Source of the DNA: DASSSQ01 sp963839285
GTDB lineage: Bacteria > Actinomycetota > Thermoleophilia > Gaiellales > Gaiellaceae
DNA: 64,000 nt
Assembly: GCA_963839285.1 (NCBI GenBank)
Contig: CAWIUN010000020.1
Coordinates: 124,001-188,000 of the forward strand
Reading direction: 5' to 3'
Part shown: one piece after another, positions 24,711 through 36,700 of the stretch
Position numbering within the stretch: the first letter of the stretch is position 1
How the letters are laid out: every line of letters starts with the position of its first letter
The notes under the pieces: generated by a model
The model's database searches: none
What the model was told of the DNA's origin: nothing
The model's input: the letters and a program-made list of their open reading frames with translations, nothing else
Program-made: the position numbers and the translations under genes

Positions 24711-27700
24711 CAGGCCGGCGAGGACGATCTCGACCGGCGTGCGCGTGACCGTGACCGCCTTGCTCTCGACCGTGCCGACGACGCGCAGCTTCTGCGTCCG
24801 GCGCACGACCTGCCCGTCGGCCGAGCGCGCCGTCCAGACGAGCGTGTACGCGCCCGCGCGGCGCACCTGCTTCGGCATCCGCAGCTTGCGCACGGTCGCG
24901 CCCGGCTCCACCGACAGCCGCCAGGTGTAGAGGCGGACGTGCCGCGGGCTGTAGAGGGTCGCGACGACCTGCGAGGCGTTCGAGACGGAGATCCGGGCGG
25001 CCACGTAGCGCCGCGACGCCGGTGCATAGTCCTTCGTCCCCGCGATCGCGAAGGAGAGCTTCGACCTGGCGACCGGCGTCTCCGCGGCCTTCCCGGAGAC
25101 GACGAGGTCGATCTTCGCGCCCTTCGTGCGCAGCTGCACGTCCGCCGGGCCGACGACCGTCCCGGCCGGCTCGGTCGAGGCCTCGTCGTAGGTGACGCCG
25201 CCGAGCCCGAACCCGCGCGCCGACAGGGCCGCGGCCGCGTCCGCCAGCGTCCGGCCCAGGAGCGGCGGCAGGGAGACGAGCGGCGCGGTCGGCGCGCTCG
25301 TGTTCCCGGCTGCGTCGCTCTCCCGCATCGTGAACTCGCGCGTGTCGGCCGCGTCGAAGGCGCCCATCTTGACCTCGAACTCGCTGCCGCCGAAGTCGCG
25401 GTACGGCTGGCCGTTGACGAGCAGCGAGTAGTGCACGATCGAGCCGCTGTTGTCCGAGCCCGGCGCCCAGCGGAGCGTCAGCCCGTCGCCGGCCACGACG
25501 CCGGCGAAGTCCGTCGGCGGGGAGGGCGGCTCGATGTCGCGCAGCAGCGTGAAGAGCGACAGGTGCCGCGTCAGCACGTGCACGCCGGAGGAGTCGACGT
25601 AGGCGCCGTCGCGCATGCCCGCCGCCAGGCCGCTTCCGGCCGGGATCGACGGGATCGGGCGCCAGCCGCCGTTCTCCCAGGTAGCGGCGACGACGCCGCC
25701 CGCGCCCGACGTGTTCGTGAGCAGGATGTCGAGCGGCTGCGAGAAGTCGTGCTGCTCGTCGCCGCTCAGGTTCCAGCGGGCCGTCACGTCGAGGATCCGG
25801 GCGCCGGCGGCCATGCCGGCGGTCGAGACCGTGCTCGGAGGCACCGGCTTCAGCCGCAGCACGAGCCAGTCGTCCTGGGCGTCGGAGCGCCACGCGTAGG
25901 CGCCGCTCGGCATCACGACGGTCGACGTCCCGTCTGCGGAGGTGACCGAGGTGGACGTGTCCGGGCGCGTGTTCTTCGCCATCGCCGGAACGTCGTCGCC
26001 GAAAGGACCGCTCCAGATCGTGAAGTTGACGCGGAAGGGACGCACGTGGCCGCCGAGGTCGACGAGCTTGCCGGTGACGGCGTGGTCGCCGGGGGCGAGC
26101 GCGCCGGGGACGAGCGAGAGCGTCCGTCCGGAGATCGTCGGCCCTGCGACCGGCGTGCCGTCGACCGCCACGTCGGTGACTGCGGAGATGTCCTCGCTGG
26201 CCGTGACCGAGACGGACGGGACGGAGGGCAGCAGCGAGCCGTCCGCCGGGGTCGAGTCGGTGACCGTCGGCGCCGTGTTGTCGACGCGGATGCCGCTGCG
26301 CACAGCGCTCGACGAGTTGCCGTAGCCGTCGTAGACGACCGCGCGGACGTCGTAGCTGCCGTCGCCGACGCTGCTCGAGTCGAACGCGACGCTCCACGGG
26401 GAGGCGGTCGCGGTCGCGATCTCCGTCCAGCTGTCCGCTCCGGCGGCGCTGCGCTGGAAGACGACGCGGTCGACCCCGCCGCCGCTCGGCGTCGCCGCGA
26501 GGGTGACGCTGCCGGAGAGCGGCGACGGCACGGCCGCGAGCGAGACGGTCGGCGCGGTCGCGTCGACGCTCACCGTCCGCGTCGGCGTCGTGAACGTGTT
26601 GCCGGCGCCGTCGTGTCACGATCGCGCGCAGCTCGTACGCGCCCGTCGCGACAGTCGTCGCGTCCCAGGTGACGCCGTACGGCGGCCGAGGTCGACGGAG
26701 CCGATCGACTCGAACGAGCCGGACGAGCCGACCGCGCGGAACTCGTACGCGACCGAGGCGACGCCCGAGCCGGTGTCCGTCGCAGTCGCCTGCAGCAAGA
26801 CCGACGGGCCGCCGACCGTACTGGCGCCGGCCGGAGTCGTCAGGTCGCCGGCGGGCGCGTTGTTGTCGACCTTGACCGTCCGCGCCGAGCTCGTCGAGCG
26901 TGTTGCCGGATCCGTCGACCGCGACCGCGCGCAGGTCGTAGTCGCCGTCGGCGACGCCGGTCGTCGCCCAGCCGAGGCCGAACGGCGCCGAGGTGTCGGT
27001 GCCGATCTCCGACCAGACGCCGACGCCGGCGGTGCTCCGCTCGAAGCGGACGGAGACGGTGTCCGCGGAGACGCTCGCCGCGAGCGGGAGGACGCCGCGC
27101 GCGGACGAAGGCAGCCCGTCGAGCGACACGGTCGGCGCATGGTTGTCCAGCGTGATCGTCCGCGGCTCGGCGAGGTCGCGCCGTTGCCGGCGACGTCGGT
27201 GACACGGACGCGGAACTCGGCGGCGCCGTCGGGCGAGCCGCTCGAGTCCCAGGTCGCCGTCCAGGCGAGCTCGACGTCAGCGTCGCGACGTGCTGAAGCT
27301 CGACGCGCCCGGCGCCTTCACCTGGAACTCGACCTGGGCGACGCCCGACGTCGGCGTCGCTGGCGCTCGCGGAGAACGTGATCGTGCCGGAGAGCGTGAC
27401 GCCGTCGGCCGGGCCGGTGACGACCGCGGTCGGGTCGGTGTTGTCGACCGTCTTGCTCGGTAGGCTCGAGGTCGAGCTGTTGCCGGCCTCGTCCTCGACC
27501 ACGAAGCGCAGGTCGTAGGCGCCGTCGGCGACAGACGTCGTGTCCCACTCGGTCTCGAACGGCGCCTCGGTGACCGTGTCGATCGTCTTCCAGTCGTCGG
27601 CGCCCGCCTCCGAGTACTGGAACTCGACCGAGGCGATCGTCGGGTCGCTCGCGTCGGCGGACAGCGTGACGGTGCCGCTGAGGACGTCGCCCGGGTCGAG

Positions 27701-30700
27701 CACCGGGCCGCTCGGCGGGGTCGTGTCGATGACGACGGTGGCGGTCTGCGGCGACCTCGATGTTGCCGGCGTTGTCGGTCGACCAGTAGCGGATCGTGTG
27801 CGCGCCGTCGTTCGAGTGGTCGGACGGCGCCGGCGATCGTCACGCTCGTGCCGTCCTGCGTCGAGCCGCCGTCGACGGCGTAGTGCGTGCCGGCGACGCC
27901 CGAGCCGCCGTCGGACGCCGAGAAGCTCACGGTCATGTCGCCGGTCTGCGCGCCGCACGGGGCGTCGCTCGACGTCGACGGCGCCGTGTTGTCGACCAGC
28001 TTGTTCTGGGCCGCCGGCGAGGCGAACCCGTTGCCCGCGTTGTCGATCGCCACGACGCGCAGGTCGTAGCTGCCGTCGGAGACCGAGCTGCGTGTCGAAC
28101 GGGTTCGGAGACGTCGGTCCAGGCGTCGGCGCCGGCCGGCGAGACCTGGTAGGAGACGGTCGCCACGCCGGAGCCCGCGTCGCTCGTGGAGGAGCCGAGC
28201 GTCACGGCGGCGCGCAGCGGCGAGCCCGGGTCGTCGATCGAGGCGATCGGGCGCCGTCGTGTCGATCATCACCTGCGTCGTCTGGGCCGACTCGACGTTG
28301 CCGGCGACGTCGACCGAGCGGAAGGAGATCGTGTGGATGCCGTCCCACGAGTGGTCGGACGGGGCCGGGATCGTCACGGTCGGGCCGGTGACGTACGGGC
28401 CGCCGTCGACCGAGTACTCGCTGTGGTCGACGCCCGACTCGGTGTCGGTCGCGGTCAGGTGGACGGTGACGTCGGTGCGCTGCCACGTCGCCGGCGCGTC
28501 GGCGGTCGTCGTCGGCGGCTCGTGGTCGACGTAGGTCGCGACCGGCGCGGTCGTCGTCTGGTTGCCCGCCTTGTCGAGCGACGATCGCGCGCAGCGGACG
28601 TGCCGTGGAGCGGCGTCGTGTCCCAGGCCGCCGGCGTCGGCGCCCACGTCGTCGCCGCCGTCGGCGCTGACCTCGTAGACCACGGTGTCGATGCCCGAGC
28701 CGGCGTCGCTCTGCGTCGAGCCGAGCGTGACCGTGCCGGTGACGTAGGCCGGCGGCGGCGGTCATCGCTGCGGTCGGCGGCGTGTTGTCGACGAGCGGCG
28801 TCGAGGCGAGCGGGATCGTGGCGGCGTTGCCGGCGACGTCGGTGACGAAGACGCGCAGGTCGACCTGGCCGTCGCCGAGCGCGGTCGTGTCGAGCGAGGC
28901 CGAGTACGGCGCGGCCGCGGCCGCTGCCGAAGGTCGTCCAGTCGCCCGCGCCGGCGGGCGAGACCTGGAAGTCGACGCTGTTGACGCCGCTCGTCGCGTC
29001 GGCCGCGGTCGGCCGCGATCGTCACGGGGCCGCGCAGGTACGGGCCCGGGTCGGTGACGGAGCCGGTCGGCGGCGTCTGGTCGACGGTGACGTTCTCGGT
29101 CGCGCGCCGGCGGTGCGGCCGACACCGTCGGTGGCGACCGCCCGCAGCAGCGTGGTTGCCGTCGGCCGGCAGCGGCCAGGCGACCGTGTACGGCGCCGCG
29201 GCGACGGTGCCGAGCGCGCTCCACGCCGGTCGCGCAGTCGGCGCTCGCGTCGGAGCACGCTCGAAAGCGACTGCGACGACGCCCGGTGCCCGTGTCGGCG
29301 GCGTCGACGGTGACCGGGGTCGCGGTCGCGATCAGCGCCGCCGGGCTCGTGAACGAGAGCGTCGGCGGCTGGTGTCGACCGTCCAGCCGGTCGAGTGCGG
29401 TCGCAGTGTTGCCGGCCGACGTCGGTCGCGCGGACGTCGAAGGTGTGGTCGCCGTCGGCGAGGCCGGAGAGCGACGTCGGGCGAGGAGCACGGCCGCGAA
29501 CGCGGCCGCCGTCGAGCGAGCACTCGAGCGTGGCGCCGGCCTCTGCGGAGAACGCGAAGCGTCGCCGAGGCGATGCCGCTCGGGTCGGACGGGGCGCTGT
29601 CGATCGAGACGCGGCGGCGGGGTCGTGTCGACCGTCCACGTGCGCGAGACCGTCGCCGCGTTGCCGACGCTCGTCGGCCGCGCTGGACGGAGACGGTGTG
29701 GCTGCCGTCGGCGAGGCCGCTGAGCGTGGCCGGGGAGGTGCAGGCGGCGAAGGCGCCGGCGTCGAGCGAGCAGGTCGTCGTCGCGCCGGCGCTCGGTCGA
29801 GAACGTCAAGCTCGCGGAGGTCGAGTTGTCGAGCGCGCTCGGGCCGGAGTCGAAGCCGTCGCCGGCGGGGTCGTGTCGACCGTCCAGGCCTGCGAGACCG
29901 GGTCGCCGACGTTGCCGGCGGTGTCGATCGCCGCGGACGCTGAAGGTGTGCGTGCCGTCGGCGAGGCCGGTCAGCGTGTCAGCGGCGAGCGTGCACGGCG
30001 CGAACGCGCCGAGGTCGAGCGAGCACTCGAGCGTGGCCCGGCTCGGACGACATGAAGGTGAACGACGGCCGAGGCGGTGCCGACGGTTGCCGGTCGGGCC
30101 GGCGGTCGATCGTCGCGACCGGCTTGACGGTGTCGACCGTCCAGGTCGCGCTCGCGACCGTGCCCGCGTTGCCGGCGGTGTCGGCGATCGCGCGGACGTC
30201 GAAGGTGTGGGCGCCGTCGGCGAGGCCGGAGAAGGTCGCCGGCGAGGAGCACGCGCCCCAGGCGCCGCGCGTCGACGCGGCACTGGTAGCCGGTGACGGT
30301 CTCGTCCGCGGCGAAGGCGAAGCTCGCGTCGGTCGGTTCGTCGGGTCGCTCGGCGAGGCCGAGATCGTCGTCGCCGGCGGAGTCGTGTCGACCGTCCAGG
30401 CGGCGTCGACCGCGCTGCCGGCGTTGCCGGCCAGGTCGGCCGTCGCGCGGACCGAGAAGGTGTGGCGCCGTCGGCGAGGCCCGAGTAGCTCTGCGGCGAC
30501 GTGCAGGCGGAGAACGCGCCGCCGTCGAGCGAGCACTCGAAGCCGGTGACCGGCTCGTCGGCGCAGAACGAGAAGTCGCGTCCGCGCTCGAGGACGAGCT
30601 CGCCGGGGCCGGAGTCGATCGAGGCGGCCGGCGCGGTCAGGTCGACCGTCCAGCCGCGGCGTCGCGGTCGTCGTCGTGCCGGCCGCGTTCGTCGACCTTC

Positions 30701-33700
30701 GACGTCGAAGGTGTGCGGGCCCGCGGCCAGGCCGGAGACGGTGGCCGGCGAGGTGCAGGCGGCCCAGGCGGCGCCGTCGAGGCGGCAGTCGACCGTGCCG
30801 GGTCGCGCGTGAACGCGAGGTGGCGGCCGGTGGCGTTCGTCGGGTCGCTCGGCGCCGCAGTCGATCGTCAGCGACGGCGCGGCCGTGTCGACCGTCCAGG
30901 TCGCGCTCGCGGCGGCGCCGGTGTTGCCGACGGCGTCGATCGCCGCGGACGCGGAAGGTGTGCGAGCCGTCGGCGAGGCCGCTGTAGGCTCTTCGGGCTC
31001 GAGCAGGCGCCGCAGGCGCCGGCGTCGAGCTTGCACTCGAAGCTGCGCCGCGTCGGCGGCCGAGAAGGCGAAGCTCGCGGAGGTCTGGTTGGTCGGGGTC
31101 GGCCGGGCGTCGAGTCGATCGTCGTCGTCGGGCCGGTCAGGTCGATCGTCCACGCGGTCGCCTGGCGGCGCCGGTGTTGCCGGCCGGCGTCGGTCGCGCG
31201 CACCTGGAAGGTGTGCGTCGCCCTCGGCGAGGCCGGTGTAGGTCGCCGGGCGGTGCAGAGCGGCGAAGGCGCCGCCGTCGAGCGAGCACTCGAAGGTGGT
31301 GCCGCCGTCGGCGCGAGGAGAAGGCGAAGCTCGCGGTCGGTCGCGTTCGTCGGGCTCGGCGGGGCCGCGTCGATCGTCACGGTCGGCGCGGTCAGGTCGA
31401 CCGTCCAGGCGGCGTCGGCGGCGGCGCCGGTGTTGCCGGCGGGGTCGGTCGCGCGGACGCGAGAAGCTGTGCGCGCCCTCGGCGAGGCCGCTCGTCGGCC
31501 TACGGCGAGCCGCAGGAGGCGAAGGCGGCGCCGTCGAGGGAGCACTCGAAGGTGGCGCCGGCCTCGGCGGAGAAGGTGAAGCTCGCCGATGGTCAGGCTG
31601 GTCTGCGCGGCCGGGCAGCTGTCGATCGTCGCGTCCGGGCCGGTCGTGTCGACCGTCCAGGTCGCGCTCGGCCGCGGCGCCGGTGTTGCCGGCGGTGTCG
31701 GTCGCGCGGACGCGGAAGGTGTGGCTGCCGTCGGCGAGGCCGGAGAGGCTCGTGCGGCGAGGCGCAGCCGGCGAAGGCGGCGCCGTCGAGCGAGCACTCG
31801 AAGGTCGCGCGTCTCGTCGGCGGAGAAGGTGAAGCTCGCCGAGGTCGTGCGCTCGTCGGGCTCGACGGGGCGGCGGACGAGCGTCGTCGTCGGGGCGGTC
31901 GTGTCGACCGTCCAGAGCGCGGTCGGCGGCGGCGCCGGGGTTGCCGGCGGCGTCGGTCGCCTTCACGTGGAAGGTGTGGCTGCCGGCGGCCACGGTGCCG
32001 CGTCGGCGGCGACGTGCAGGCGGAGTAGGCGCCGCGCGTCGACGCGCGCACTCGAAGCTGGTGCCGCCGTCGGCCGGACGAGAAGGCGAACGTCGCGGAG
32101 GTCGCGTTCGTCGGGTCGGCCGGGCCGCGAGTCGACCGAGGCCGTCGGCGCGGTCGGTGTCGACCGTCCAGCGTGTAGTCGGCGGCGGCGCCGAGGTTGC
32201 CGGCGACGTCGGTCGAGCGGACGTCGGAACGTCGTGGGAGCCGTCGGCGAGGCCGGTCGACGCGTGTCGGGCGAGGCTGCACGCGGCGAACGCGGCGCCG
32301 TCGAGCGAGCACTCGAAGCCGGAGACGGGCTCGTCGGCGCCGAAGGCGAAGATCGCCGACGCCGAGGCGTCGGGTCGGCCGGCCCGCTCGGAGATCGACG
32401 TCGTCGGGGCGGTCGTGTCGACCGTCCAGCCGGCGGTCGCGTCGGCGCCGGTGTTGCCGGCGGCGTCGGTCGCGCGGACGTGGAAGGTGTGCGCTGCCGT
32501 CCGGGACGGACGTGTATGTCGTCGGGGGAGATGCAGGCCGCGTAGGCGCCGCCGTCGACCGCGCACTCGAAGCTCGCGCCGGCGTCGGCCGAGGAGAACG
32601 TCGAAGGTGGCGGAGGTCGCCGCTGAGCGGGCTCGCCGGCGCCGAGTCGACGTGACGGCCGGGGCGGTCGGTGTCGACCGTCCAGGCGGCGACCGTCGCC
32701 GCGCCGGTGTTGCCGGCCGGCGTCGGTCGCCCGCACGTGGAAGCTGTGGGTGCCCTCGGCCAGGCCGGTGAGGCTCGCCGGCGAGGCGCACGAGCCGAAG
32801 GCGCCGGTGTCGAGCTTGCACTCGAAGGTCGAGCCGGCCTCGTCGGCGGAGAATGTGAAGCTCGCGGACGGTCGCGTTCGTCGGGCTCGACGGGCGCGGC
32901 CGACAGCGTCACGGTCGGCGCGGTCGTGTCGACCGTCCAGCGTACGGCTCGCGACGGGGCCGATGTTGCCGGCCGGGTCGACGGCCTTGACCTTGAACGT
33001 GTGCGACGCCGGCGGCGAGGCCGCTGTAGCACTTCGGCGACGTGCAGCGCGCGAAGCCGCCGGCGTCGAGCGCGCAGAGGAAGGTCGAGCCGGCCTCGTT
33101 CGGCGGAGAACGTGAAGCTCGCGGCGGTCGCGTTGGTCGCGCCGGCGGGGCCGGAGTCGACCGCCGCCATCGGGTCGGTGAGGTCGACCGTCCAGGCGTA
33201 GGTCGCGGCCGCGCCGGTGTTGCCGGCGAGCGTCGGTCGCGCGGACGTCGAAGGTGTGCGCGCCCTCGGCCAGCGGGCCGGCGAGCCGTGGCGGGCGAGC
33301 TGCAGGCCGCGTAGCGCGCCGCCGTCGAGCGAGCACTCGAAGGTCGCGCCGGCCTCGGTCGCCGAGAAGGCGAACGGCGCCGAGGTCGCGTTGGTCGGGT
33401 CGGCGGGGCCGGTGTCGACGTTCGCGGTCGGGCGCGGTCGTGTCGACCGTCCAGGTCGCGGTCGCGTCGGCGCCGGTGTTGCCGGCGGCGTCGGTGGCGC
33501 GGACGTGGAAGGTGTGCGCGCCGTCGGCGAGGCCGGTGTAGCTCTTGCGGCGAGCTGCAGGCGGCGTAGGCGCCGCCGTCGAGCGCGCACTCGAAGCTCG
33601 TGCCGCCGTCGGGCGACGAGAAGGCGAAGGTCGGCGCGGTCGAGTTGGTCGGTCCCGCTCGGCGCCGAGTCGACCGCCGCGGTCGGCGCGGTGAGGTCGA

Positions 33701-36700
33701 CGGTCCAGGTCGCGGTCACCGGCGACGAGGTGCCGGGTGCCGGCGGCGTCGTCGCCTTGACCGCGGAAGGTGTGCGAGCCCTCGGCCAGGCCGGTGTACG
33801 TGGCGGGCGAGGTGCAGGCGGCGAAGGCGCCGCCGTCGAGCGCGCAGGTCGAAGGTGGTCGCCGGCGTCGGCGGTGAAGGCGAACGTCGCGTCGGTCGCG
33901 TTGGTCGGGTCGGCCGGGCGTCGAGTCGATCGAGACGGCGGGCGCGCTCGTGTCGATCGTCCACGCGTAGTTGGTCGTCGGCGCCGGTGTTGCCGGCGGC
34001 GTCGGTCGCGCGGACCGGGAAGGTGTGCGCGCCGTCGGCGAGCGCCGGCCGAGCTCTCCGGCGAGGTGCACGCGCGCGAAGCCGCCGCCGTCGAGGGCGC
34101 ACTCGAAGCTCGTGCCGCCGTCCGGCGAGGAGAACGAGAAGGTCGGCGGTCGTCTGGTTGGTCGGGTCGCCGGATGCGAGCCGATCGTCACCGTCGGGGC
34201 CCGTCGTGTCGACCGTCCAGGTCGTAGGTCGCGGCGGCGCCGGTGTTGCCGGCGTCGTCGGTGGCGCGGACGTGGAAGGTGTGCGCGCCGTCGCCGAGGC
34301 CGGTCAGCGTCTGCGGCGAGGCGCACGCGGCGAACGCGCCGGCGTCGAGCGCGCACTCGAAGCTGGTGCCGCCGTCGGCCGACGAGAAGGCGAAGGTCGC
34401 GCCGGTCGCGTTGGTGAGCGCGCCGGGGCCGGAGTCGACCGTCGCGGTCGGGGCGGTCGTGTCGACCGTCCAGGTAGGTCGCGTCGGCGCCGGTGTTGCC
34501 GGCGGCGTCGGTCGCGCGGACGTGGAAGATGTGCGCGCCCTCGGCGACCGTGACCGGCTCGGGTGAGGTGCAGGTCGCGTACGCGCCGGCGTCGACCGCG
34601 CACTCGAAGCTGGTGCCGCCGTCGGCGGAGGAGAAGGCGAAGGTTGCGCCGGTCGCGTTGGTCGGGTCGCCGGGCCCGCTGTCGACCGACGCGGTCGGGG
34701 CGGTCGTGTCGACGGTCCAGGCGTAGTCGGCGGCCGCGCCGGTGTTGCCGGCGGCGTCGGTGGCGCGGACGTGGAAGATGTGCGCGCCCTCGGCGACGGT
34801 GACCGACTCGGGCGAGGTGCAGGCCGCGTAGGCGCCGGCGTCGACCGCGCACTCGAAGCGTCGCCGCCGTCGGCCGACGAGAACGCGAAGCTCGCGCCGG
34901 TCGCGTTGGTCGGGTCGGCGGGGCCGGTGTCGACGGTCGCGGTCGGGGCGGTGGTGTCGACCGTCCAGCGCGTAGGTCGCGTCGGCGCCGGTGTTGCCGG
35001 CGGCGTCGGTCGCGCGGACGTGGAAGATGTGCGCGCCCTCGGCGACGGTGACCGACTCGGGCGAGGTGCAGGCCGCGTACGCGCCCGCGTCGAGCGCGCA
35101 CTCGAAGCTGGCGGTCCGTCGGCCGAGGAGAAGGCGAAGCTCGCGCCGGTCGCGTTCGTGGGCGTCGCGGGGCCGGAGTCCACGGCCGCGGCGGGGCGGT
35201 CGTGTCGACCGTCCACGAGTAGGTCGCGTCGGCGCCGGTGTTGCCGGCGGCGTCGGTGGCGCGGACGTGGAAGATGTGCGCGCCCTCGGCGACCGTGACC
35301 GATTCCGGCGAGGTGCAGGCGGCGAAGGCGCCGGCGTCGACCGCGCACTCGAAGGTCGCGCCGCCGTCGTCCGCCGAGAACGCGAAGCTCGCGCCGGTGG
35401 CGCCGGTCGGGTCGGCGGGCCCGCTGTCGACGGTCGTCGTCGGGGCGGTCGTGTCGACCGTCCAGGCGTAGTCCGTTGCGGAGCCCGTGTTGCCGGCGGC
35501 GTCGGTGGCGCGGACGTGGAAGGTGTGCGCGCCCTCGGCGACCGTGACCGATGTCCGGCGAGGTGCAGGCTGCGTAGGCGCCGGCGTCGACCGCGCACTC
35601 GAAGCTCGTGCCGCCGTCGGCCGAGGAGAACGCGAAGGTCGCGCCGGTCGCGTTGGTCAGCGCGGCCGGGCCGGAGTCGACGGTCGCCGCCGGCGCGGTC
35701 AGGTCGACGGTCCAGGTCGCCGTCGCCGGCGCGCTCGTGTTTCCGGCCGCGTCGGTCGCCTGGACGGTGAAGGTGTGCGTGCCCTCGGCGAGGCCGAGCT
35801 CGGCGACTGCGGGCTCGAGCAGGCGCGAGGCGGCCGCGCCGTCGAGCGAGCAGGTGAAGCGTCGCGGCCTCGTCGGCCGAGAAGGCGAAGGTCGCGTCCG
35901 TGGCGTTGGTCGGGTCGGCCGGGCCCGAGTCGATCGAGGCCGTCGGCGCTGCGGTGTCGACCGTCCAGCACGTAGGTCGCGTCGGCGCCGGTGTTGCCGG
36001 CGCGCGTCGGTCGCGCGGACAGCGAAGGTGTGCGCGCCGTCGGCGAGGCCGCTCGGGCTCTGCGGCGAGGTGCACGCGCCCCACGCGCCCGCGTCGAGCG
36101 TGCACTCGAAGGTCGCCGCCTCGTCGGCCGAGAAGGCCAAGCGTCGCCGCCGGTCGCGGTCGTCGGATCCGCCGGCCCGCCGTCGACCGACGACGGTCGG
36201 CGCCACCGTGTCGACCGTCCACGCGAAGTCGGCCGCCGTGCCGGTGTTGCCGGCGTCGTCGGTCGCGCGGACATGGAAGATGTGGCCGCCGTCGGCGAGG
36301 CCCGCGTAGCTCTTCGGCGCGGTGCAGGCGCCGAACGCGCCGGCGTCGAGCGCGCACTCGAAGCTCGTGCCGCCGTCGGCGGAGGAGAAGGAGAAGGTCG
36401 CGCCCGTCGCGCTCGTCGCGACCGCCGGGCCGGAGTCGACGGCCGCGCTCGGGGCGGTCAGTGTCGACCGTCCACGCGTAGTCCGAGGCGGTGCCGGTGT
36501 TGCCGGCCGCGTCGGTGGCGCGGACGTGGAATGTGTGCGCAGCCCTCCGCGAGGCCGCTGTAGGTCGCCGGGGAGGCGCAGGGAGCGAAGCCGCCGGCGT
36601 CGAGCGCGCATTCGAAGCTCGTGCCGCCGTCGGCCGACGAGAAGGTGAAGCTCGCGCCGGTCCCGTTCGTCGGGTCGGCCGGGCCCGAGCCGACGGTCAC

